Shown here piece by piece: positions 14,512 to 20,186 of a DNA stretch of 20,186 nucleotides. Numbering within the stretch: position 1 is the stretch's first letter; each line of letters begins with the position of its first letter. The translations under genes and the position numbers were made by a program. The notes under the pieces are model-generated. The model was not told where the DNA came from, made no database searches, and was given only the letters and a program-made list of their open reading frames with translations. Location: positions 1-20,186 of the forward strand of contig URDQ01000036.1 of NCBI GenBank assembly GCA_900546675.1. The letters run 5' to 3'. Source of the stretch: an uncultured Porphyromonas sp. Its GTDB lineage: Bacteria > Bacteroidota > Bacteroidia > Bacteroidales > Porphyromonadaceae.

Positions 14512-15863
14512 TGGGATTTCACCTCGCTACCGATCATCGTTGCCGAGGTAACGCGCTCTACACGTACGGTCACTAGCTTGCCGATCTGATTATGCTCCTT
14601 GGGGAAGACGATTACTTTGTTTTGCTGGGTACGCCCGAAGAAATCATCACGAGAGCGCTTGCTGTAGCCCTCGATAAGTACCTCAAAGCTCTTGCCCACG
14701 TCACGCTCATTGCTCTCGAGGCTCAGTTCGTTTTGTAGTGCGATCATACGATTGAGTCGCTCTACCTTGACCTCCTCAGGGACATCATCAACGAGATGAC
14801 GCGAAGCGTAGGTACCGGGACGCTCAGAGTACTTAAACATAAAAGCGCTATCCAGCCGTGCCAGCCTCATCACCTCGAGCGTCTCCTGAAAGTCTTCCTC
14901 CGTCTCGCCCGAGAAGCCACAAAAGACATCGGTGCTCAGCCCGCAGTCGGGCATATATTCACGGATACGCTCCACACGCTCTAGGTACCACTCACGCGTA
15001 TAGCGCCGGCGCATACGCTCTAGGATACGATTGCTACCGCTCTGCAGCGGGAAGTGGATATGGCGACAGATGTTGGGATAGAGGCTCATCACTTCGAGCG
15101 TCTCATCTTTCATATCCTTGGGGTGAGGCGAGGTAAAGCGAATGCGCATCGTCGGCACCGCCTCAGCGACCTTGCGCAGTAGATCAGCGAACGTGTAGCT
15201 CACGCCCGTCTCTGACTGCCAGTGGTAGGAGTTGACGTTTTGCCCTAAGAGGGTCACCTCACGATAACCTTCCTGCGCCATACGCTGCACCTCACGAACG
15301 ATACTCTCGGGGTCACGACTGCGCTCACGACCTCGCGTGTAGGGGACGATGCAGTAGGTGCAGAAGTTGTCACACCCACGCATAATTGATACGAAGCCAC
15401 TGATATGCAAGCCTGGGAGTCGCACTGGGATCACATCGCTGTAGGTCTCACTCTTCGACAGCTCGATGCTAATAGCTGGCTCGCCAGCCTCAGCGGCAGC
15501 GATTAAGTGTGGCAGATCGGTATAAGCGTCAGGCCCAGCTACCAGATCCACACCATGATCCTGTATGAGCGTCTCCTGCACACGCTCTGCCATACAGCCG
15601 AGCACACCGACGATCTGCGGATGCCCCGAGCGTCTACGCTGCCCATTGAGATTGTCCAGTCGATGTATGATACGTTGCTCCGCATTATCACGCACCGAGC
15701 AGGTATTGATGAGTACGGCGTCCGCCTCATCGATCTGGTCGGTGAGCTGATAGCCCGCCAATTGCATCTGCGCAGCTATGATCTCGCTGTCAGCCACATT
15801 CATCTGACAGCCGTAGGTCTCGATATAGACCCGCTTGCTTTCTTGCTCTACTCTCTCAGTCAT
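14505..15863 (-). CDS. miaB: tRNA-2-methylthio-N6-dimethylallyladenosine synthase
   Basis: Predicted 452-residue radical-SAM methylthiotransferase. It adds a methylthio group to i6A at position 37 of tRNAs that read UNN codons, using two [4Fe-4S] clusters and SAM. The N-terminal UPF0004 domain supplies three cluster cysteines: C19 (in ETYGCQMN), C55 (NTCSVRDNAEQ) and C90 (GVLGCMAER). The radical-SAM triad is C164-x3-C168-x2-C171, in RGCDNFCTYC. GREROSRDP-like context is seen as TRGRERSRDP, then LGQNVNSYHW, both strong MiaB marks. Residues about 385-448 form the TRAM RNA-binding domain. Length is typical. Its promoter lies in the 24-base gap to the MFS gene, whose stop codon is at 15888-15890. 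Confidence 0.96.
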   Translation of the reverse strand: MTERVEQESKRVYIETYGCQMNVADSEIIAAQMQLAGYQLTDQIDEADAVLINTCSVRDNAEQRIIHRLDNLNGQRRRSGHPQIVGVLGCMAERVQETLIQDHGVDLVAGPDAYTDLPHLIAAAEAGEPAISIELSKSETYSDVIPVRLPGLHISGFVSIMRGCDNFCTYCIVPYTRGRERSRDPESIVREVQRMAQEGYREVTLLGQNVNSYHWQSETGVSYTFADLLRKVAEAVPTMRIRFTSPHPKDMKDETLEVMSLYPNICRHIHFPLQSGSNRILERMRRRYTREWYLERVERIREYMPDCGLSTDVFCGFSGETEEDFQETLEVMRLARLDSAFMFKYSERPGTYASRHLVDDVPEEVKVERLNRMIALQNELSLESNERDVGKSFEVLIEGYSKRSRDDFFGRTQQNKVIVFPKEHNQIGKLVTVRVERVTSATMIGSEVKSQG

Positions 15864-15871
15864 AGTAAGCG

Positions 15872-15879
15872 CAAAGGTA
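15872..15879 (-). promoter_or_regulatory. -7 element just before miaB
   Basis: On the minus strand this reads TACCTTTG, a perfect TAnnTTTG, ending 8 bases before the ATG. The transcript would start within a few bases of the start codon, giving a near-leaderless mRNA. No -33 TTG is seen at the right distance. Confidence 0.55.
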
Positions 15880-15887
15880 CGAAAAGA

Positions 15888-17135
15888 CTAGTTGCTGAGC
15901 CGCTCTCTCTGGATCCGCTTGTAGAGGACGACGTATAGAGCGACCGCTGCGCCCTCAGAGAGGATCGTCATAGCGACGATGATCGGTTGCTGCTCCAAGT
16001 CGTAGAGCCACCCCATAAGACAGGAGCCGAAGAGTAGCGACAGACCATAGATCGTGTTAAAGATGCCGAACCCTATGCCACGCTTACTGAATGGTGTAAT
16101 GTCGGCAATAGCAGATCTCATGACCGTCTCGTGCGCTCCCAGCACGACACCCATCAGCACCATACCGATCCAGAGCATGCTCACAGAGTGAGACAAGGTC
16201 AGCAGTGGCACAAAGGCCGTCAAGATAGGGACGATGAGCAGGATCAGCACGCCACCCGTCTTGTGCCCCAGCTTGCGCTTTAGGCGATCGTAACCCTTCC
16301 CGATGAAGATCGCAACGAGAGCATCCACCGCCATAGCAACAGCGTACAGGATCGGCACCATCCCATCAGAGACTATCTCCTGCGTCTTAAGATGATAGCC
16401 TATCAAGCTGAAGTTGATCAGTCCGAAGGCAACGAAAAAGGTAAATGCCGAGTAGATCCAGAAGATCGGTTGTAGGCGAGGAGGCTTTTGGGAGGTATCC
16501 ACCCGTGGGGTGAGCTCCTCTCGTACGAACTTGCGATGCACTAAGGCGAGGACCACCATCAAGATGATAAAGGGGATGACCAGCAGCTTATAACCTAGCT
16601 GAAAGACCTCTATGCCACTGCTCCCGACGAAGTAGAAGAGCGCCGTAAAGATCAAAGGCCCCAGGAATGCTCCCAGCTGATCCAGTGCCTCCTGGATGCC
16701 GAAAGCATACCCTAGACCGATCTGATTCTCAGCGACGGCTGAGAGGATCGTGTCTTTAGCTGGGCTGCGCAAAGCTTTGCCTATTCGCTCGAGGAGGATA
16801 AAAGTGTAGAGCCACCCCCACGAGGTGGTCAAGCCCATCAGCGGGATCACCAGATGCACACCATAGCCTATGAAGAGGAAGAGCCAGTAGCGCTTGCTCT
16901 TATCCAGCCAAGCACCTGAGAGCAGGCGCAACGCATAGCCTAGGAATTCGCCCAGTCCGAAGACTAGCCCCACCTGTGTCGCTGAGAGACCCACCAAGCT
17001 GAGGTACTGCCCGTTGACACTGCGAGCGGACTCATGCACGAGATCACCCAGCATACTGATCACGCCAAAGAGGAGCACAATCGTCAGCGCACGAGAGCTA
17101 CTGCGCAAACCTATCTTTCTTCGTTGCTTAGTCAC
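15888..17135 (-). CDS. Major facilitator superfamily transporter
   Basis: Predicted 415-residue inner-membrane transporter with about 12 hydrophobic helices in two halves. The first helix is followed by GDLVHESARSVNGQYL, and the loop between helices 2 and 3 carries an MFS motif A form at residues 74-83 (GAWLDKSKR). A conserved ERIGKALRSPAKDTILS and the FGIQEALDQLGAFLGPL helix match a widespread but uncharacterised MFS family, so the substrate is unknown. The loop between the halves is hydrophilic (around residues 210-220). The start is GTG at 17135, because a stop codon lies two codons upstream in frame and the next ATG is inside helix 1. A perfect -7 element lies at 17201-17208. Confidence 0.85.
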   Translation of the reverse strand: MTKQRRKIGLRSSSRALTIVLLFGVISMLGDLVHESARSVNGQYLSLVGLSATQVGLVFGLGEFLGYALRLLSGAWLDKSKRYWLFLFIGYGVHLVIPLMGLTTSWGWLYTFILLERIGKALRSPAKDTILSAVAENQIGLGYAFGIQEALDQLGAFLGPLIFTALFYFVGSSGIEVFQLGYKLLVIPFIILMVVLALVHRKFVREELTPRVDTSQKPPRLQPIFWIYSAFTFFVAFGLINFSLIGYHLKTQEIVSDGMVPILYAVAMAVDALVAIFIGKGYDRLKRKLGHKTGGVLILLIVPILTAFVPLLTLSHSVSMLWIGMVLMGVVLGAHETVMRSAIADITPFSKRGIGFGIFNTIYGLSLLFGSCLMGWLYDLEQQPIIVAMTILSEGAAVALYVVLYKRIQRERLSN

Positions 17136-17200
17136 TGCTTATGCTACTAGAGAGCAGTCTAGTCGTTGACCTGCTAGGCTGTCTGATTACATCGTAAGGT

Positions 17201-17208
17201 CAAAGTTA
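17201..17208 (-). promoter_or_regulatory. -7 element of the MFS transporter promoter
   Basis: On the minus strand this reads TAACTTTG, a perfect TAnnTTTG. It lies 65 bases before the GTG start. No clear TTG is seen at -33. Confidence 0.5.
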
Positions 17209-17275
17209 CGACTATAATCCCATACCAGCTATACTCCACAAGGCTCACGAGTAGCGACAGGACGTATAGCAATAT

Positions 17276-17306
17276 GACGAGTAGCGATATAATATCGCTA
17301 CTCGTC
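17276..17306 (-). terminator. Terminator of the feo operon
   Basis: A 15-base arm GACGAGTAGCGATAT at 17276-17290 faces its exact complement at 17292-17306 with one base between, so the AT-rich centre forms the loop. It lies 26 bases beyond the stop codon of the Cys-rich Feo peptide. Part of the arm (ACGAGTAGCGA) also occurs as a direct repeat at 17247-17257. Confidence 0.7.
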
Positions 17307-17332
17307 TTGCTTTAACGAAAGCTTATTCGTCG

Positions 17333-17503
17333 CTAGGCTTGCGACTTTCCTTTTGGCTTCGCCATCGGCTTGTGATCGCAAGCGGAGCAACCGGCGCAGC
17401 CTGCGGCTCCTCGGGGGCGACGGATCAGGTGCCACACGCTACGAATGATGTAGAGCAGTGCAGCGAGTAGTATGAGCAGTACGGCAATTGTTTGCAGATC
17501 CAT
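17333..17503 (-). CDS. FeoB-associated Cys-rich membrane protein
   Basis: Predicted 56-residue peptide. Residues 4-20 form one hydrophobic membrane segment (QTIAVLLILLAALLYII). It is followed by a basic stretch (RSVWHLIRRPR) and then the cysteine cluster C36-x2-C39-x2-C42 with H44 two residues after the last, and a Lys-rich tail. This layout is that of the small FeoB-associated Cys-rich membrane proteins often encoded beside feoB. They are thought to help ferrous iron transport, perhaps as a metal-binding FeoC-like part, but their biochemistry is poorly known. It starts 13 bases after the feoAB stop on the same strand, so the two are co-transcribed, and a terminator follows. Confidence 0.85.
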   Translation of the reverse strand: MDLQTIAVLLILLAALLYIIRSVWHLIRRPRGAAGCAGCSACDHKPMAKPKGKSQA

Positions 17504-17516
17504 AGCGACACCTATG

Positions 17517-20042
17517 TTATATAATGAGTAGCCCTATCAGTCGTGCTAGGTACGCAACGATCCAGGCCAGCACGCAGGTGTAGACAACCACAAAGAGTCC
17601 CCACCAAGCACTGTTGAGCTCCTTAGAGACCGCCACGACTGTGGCAACGCAAGGCATATAGATGAGTACGAAGATGAGGAAGCAGATGGCTATCAGAGGC
17701 GTGTAGAGCGGTTCGCCCGTGACGGGGTCTTTCTCCTGTCGCATCTGTCGGGAGAGTGCCGAGCTACCCACGGCAAAGTCGTCGCTCTCCTCGTCCACCG
17801 TCTCATTGCCCGTGTAGATGACGCTGAGGGAGCTGACGACCACCTCTTTGGCTGGTAGGCCAGCCACAAGTGCCACGCTGAGCTTCCAATCGAAGCCGAG
17901 CGGAGCTAGGACTGGCTGCACCGTCTGTCCGATGCGTCCTAAGTAAGAGCCCTCTTGCTGCTCCATATGCGCCTGACGCTCTATCTCAGCGATCTGCTCG
18001 CTGCGCTCGCTCTCCGAGAGGGTACTCTGCTGCTCTACCTGAGCTATCTGCTCCTCCGCACGAGCCATCACCTCCTCACGTGGATAGTAGCCCAGCGCCC
18101 ATATGATGACCGAGGCAACGAGGATGACCGACCCCATCTTGTGGAGGTATTCGCGCGCTTTGTCCCACATATGTATGCCCACGGCACGTGCCATCGGGAT
18201 ACGGTAAGGCGGCAGCTCCATGACGAAGGGGAGGTCCTCCGACTTGAAGAGCACTCGGCGGAAGAGCTTTGCCATCAGGAACGCCAGCAGCACCCCCAGA
18301 GCATACAGCCCGAAGAGTACCAGCCCCGCATGCTGTGGAAAGAAGGTACCCGCAATGAGTATGTAGACTGGTAGTCTAGCACTACAGCTCATGAGCGAGG
18401 TGACCAGTACCGTGATGATGCGACTCTGCCGGCTCTCGATCGTACGAGATGCCATCACCGCTGGCACATTGCACCCGAAGCCCATAATCAGCGGTATGAA
18501 GGACTTGCCGTGCAGGCCCATATGGTGCATCAGTTTATCCATAAGGAAGGTGGCTCGAGCCATATAGCCCGTGTCCTCCATAATGGATATGAAGAGGTAG
18601 AGGATGAGGATGTTTGGTAGGAAGACGAGGACACCGCCCACACCGCCTATGACGCCCGTCACCAATAGGTCTCGCAGAGGTCCTGGAGCCATCATACCGT
18701 AGACCCAGGCACCGAGAGCGTCCACGCCCTGCTCGATCCAGTCCATCGGGAAGGCTCCCAGAGCAAAGGTCGCCTCAAACATAATAAAGAGAAAGGCGAG
18801 AAAGATCGGATAGCCCCAAACGGGGTGTATGAGGAGGTTGTCTATACGATCCGTTAAGGTGCGTATGCGACGCTTGTTCGGGCGGTAGGTCTCTCTGAGC
18901 GCTCCAGCGATGAAGCCGTAACGCTGATTGATGATATAGTTCTCTAGATCCTCCTCGTTGGAGTGATTCTTGCGCAGTCTGTTCTCCTCGTAGGCTGTGG
19001 CAGTGAGGAGGAAGTCGCCCTTCGGTTGCTGCTTGATAAAGCCCTGCGTGTGCGGGTCACCCTCGAGGAGCTTGACCGCTAAGTAGCGGGGCGATAGGTG
19101 GTCGGGGAAGGTGGCATGCTCGATGAGCTTGGTCTGCAGGGTTGCGATGCTCTGCTCGAGGTCTGTCCCGTAGTGTATCTGCAGGAAGCGACGATCGGCA
19201 TAGAGATCCTCATCGATGAGCTGACGCACCTTGTCAAAGAGCTCTAAGATGCCGACACCCTTGCGACAGATGGTCGGTACCATTGGCGTACCGAGGAGGT
19301 GGGAGAGCTGCTGCACATCGAGCTGATTCTTCTTCTGCTCGAACTCGTCCCACATGTTGAGTGCGACAACCATCGGGATACCCATCTCGCGGACCTGCAC
19401 AGCGAGGTAAAGCTGTCGCTCTAGGTTGGTCGCATCGAGTACATCGATGACCACATCGGGACGCGTCTCCTCATTGGTCAGGTAGTCACGGATGTAAAGC
19501 TCCTCTGGCGAATAGGGCGATAGCGAATAGGTACCTGGGAGGTCGATCAGTTCGTAGCGAATGCCTTGATGATCGAAGTGCGCCTCCTTAGCCTCGACAG
19601 TCACACCACTATAGTTGCCGACACGCTCGTGCGCTCCACTGGCATGGTTGAAGAGAGTCGTCTTGCCACTATTCGGATTGCCTATGAGCGCTACCCGTAT
19701 CGATCGGGAGATCGTCGCATCGTCGTCCGATACAGTAGTAGCTGTCGGTGCGTCGTCATGCTTGTCAGAGACAAACGTATGCGCCAGCGGTGGTAGCTCT
19801 TCCGAAGAGGAGCCCGGGTCGATGAGCTCTACCGTGATCAGTCCCGCCTCCTTGCGACGCAGCGAGACGTTGTAGTCCATCAGTCGATAGTAGATAGGAT
19901 CCCGTAGCGGAGCCGCTTGGATCACCTCCACAACCTGCCCCTGCACGAAGCCCATCTCTAGGATACGCTTGCGAAAGGCTCCATGCCCACCGACCGATAG
20001 GATACGAGCTCGGTCACCATTATGTAATTCCGACAATTTCAT
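17517..20042 (-). CDS. feoB: Fused FeoA-FeoB ferrous iron transporter
   Basis: Predicted 841-residue inner-membrane Fe2+ transporter. Residues 1-75 are a complete FeoA SH3-like domain (MKLSELHNGDRARI, later KRILEMGF), joined by a polar, Asp/Ser/Thr-rich linker (76-114) to FeoB. The G domain shows G1 GNPNSGKTT at 121-129, the VGNYSGVTVE switch (G2), DLPGTYSLSPYSPEE (G3) and NMWD (G4; more often NMMD). The membrane part has both gate motifs: GFGCNVPAVMASR and GLPAKEVVVSSLSVIYT. A hydrophilic helix-rich insertion (MARAEEQIAQVEQQ onward) lies between membrane segments. FeoA-FeoB fusions are known in Bacteroidota. The ATG at 20042 is chosen over a TTG nine bases upstream, because FeoA proteins start at MKLSEL and the TTG lies inside the -7 promoter box. 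Confidence 0.96.
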   Translation of the reverse strand: MKLSELHNGDRARILSVGGHGAFRKRILEMGFVQGQVVEVIQAAPLRDPIYYRLMDYNVSLRRKEAGLITVELIDPGSSSEELPPLAHTFVSDKHDDAPTATTVSDDDATISRSIRVALIGNPNSGKTTLFNHASGAHERVGNYSGVTVEAKEAHFDHQGIRYELIDLPGTYSLSPYSPEELYIRDYLTNEETRPDVVIDVLDATNLERQLYLAVQVREMGIPMVVALNMWDEFEQKKNQLDVQQLSHLLGTPMVPTICRKGVGILELFDKVRQLIDEDLYADRRFLQIHYGTDLEQSIATLQTKLIEHATFPDHLSPRYLAVKLLEGDPHTQGFIKQQPKGDFLLTATAYEENRLRKNHSNEEDLENYIINQRYGFIAGALRETYRPNKRRIRTLTDRIDNLLIHPVWGYPIFLAFLFIMFEATFALGAFPMDWIEQGVDALGAWVYGMMAPGPLRDLLVTGVIGGVGGVLVFLPNILILYLFISIMEDTGYMARATFLMDKLMHHMGLHGKSFIPLIMGFGCNVPAVMASRTIESRQSRIITVLVTSLMSCSARLPVYILIAGTFFPQHAGLVLFGLYALGVLLAFLMAKLFRRVLFKSEDLPFVMELPPYRIPMARAVGIHMWDKAREYLHKMGSVILVASVIIWALGYYPREEVMARAEEQIAQVEQQSTLSESERSEQIAEIERQAHMEQQEGSYLGRIGQTVQPVLAPLGFDWKLSVALVAGLPAKEVVVSSLSVIYTGNETVDEESDDFAVGSSALSRQMRQEKDPVTGEPLYTPLIAICFLIFVLIYMPCVATVVAVSKELNSAWWGLFVVVYTCVLAWIVAYLARLIGLLII

Positions 20043-20048
20043 GCGCCA

Positions 20049-20056
20049 CAAAGATA
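20049..20056 (-). promoter_or_regulatory. -7 element directly before feoAB
   Basis: On the minus strand this reads TATCTTTG, a perfect TAnnTTTG, ending only 6 bases before the feoAB ATG. If used, the mRNA would start at or within a few bases of the start codon. No -33 TTG is visible. The remaining bases to 20186 show only the palindrome at 20090-20105 and no gene. Confidence 0.5.
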
Positions 20057-20089
20057 GCGAAAGCTGACCGAGCGACCTGCCACAGCGAC

Positions 20090-20105
20090 TACCTAATAGT
20101 AGGTA
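20090..20105. promoter_or_regulatory. Palindromic operator candidate upstream of feoAB
   Basis: A perfect inverted repeat TACCTA-ATAG-TAGGTA, identical in arms and spacing to the core of the ferredoxin-upstream palindrome at 14403-14418. Its centre is about 41 bases upstream of the -7 box, so it could serve an activator here, or a repressor of a promoter I do not see. Confidence 0.6.
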
Positions 20106-20186
20106 TCACCCTCTTTTTTGGAAGAATAACCCAATAGTGTCCTAAACGTTTTTGGCGGGCGAAGGGTGTGAGATAGCAGTCAAGCG

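Noticed and set aside
15507..15938. 143-codon plus-strand open frame across miaB and the MFS gene end
   Set aside because: It is antisense to miaB, which is complete with all cluster cysteines, and it crosses the intergenic promoter.
17955..18374. 139-codon plus-strand open frame within feoAB
   Set aside because: It is antisense to a conserved membrane part of FeoB with intact gate motifs.

Overview
The window looks like chromosomal DNA from a Bacteroidota species, most likely the genus Porphyromonas. This is inferred from four things: large secreted leucine-rich-repeat proteins with type IX secretion (T9SS) C-terminal sorting domains, promoters of the TAnnTTTG (-7) type rather than sigma70 boxes, a V-type ATPase operon carrying a DUF2764-type gene, and a fused FeoA-FeoB iron transporter. 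Base composition is near 50% GC and looks even throughout, and I see no phage, insertion sequence, CRISPR, rRNA or tRNA.

Layout. Positions 1-142 hold the tail of unknown upstream sequence and a weak promoter. Two convergent genes for secreted LRR proteins follow (143-2704 plus, 3137-5593 minus). They are separated by a 432-base non-coding stretch holding two terminators, a CACGTG-rich repeat patch and a repeat hairpin. From 5742 a strong-looking promoter and a structured leader precede a seven-gene V-type ATPase operon (5856-13626, plus): E, DUF2764, A, B, D, I, K. It ends in a terminator. The next 490 bases hold a second copy of the repeat hairpin, a structured repeat-like element and the terminator of the next gene. 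All remaining genes are on the minus strand: a 54-residue 2[4Fe-4S] ferredoxin, miaB, an MFS transporter, and a two-gene iron-uptake unit (feoAB fusion followed by a Cys-rich FeoB-associated membrane peptide).

How the parts fit. The V-ATPase has stator (E, I), rotor (D, K), catalytic (A) and nucleotide-binding (B) subunits but no recognisable C, F or G/H gene. The DUF2764 protein sits where subunit C would be expected. The K subunit keeps the ligand pattern of the Enterococcus hirae sodium-binding ring, so I infer Na+ coupling. FeoAB and its Cys-rich partner import ferrous iron. MiaB and the ferredoxin are iron-sulfur proteins. The ferredoxin and feoAB upstream regions share an identical-core palindrome, TACCTA-N4-TAGGTA, which suggests one regulator links iron uptake with an iron-sulfur carrier.

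Most of the window is ordinary core genome. The observations I rate highest are the shared palindrome, the twin hairpins with a compensatory base-pair change placed after two unrelated terminators, and the missing V-ATPase subunits. I found no evidence of a new multi-gene system.
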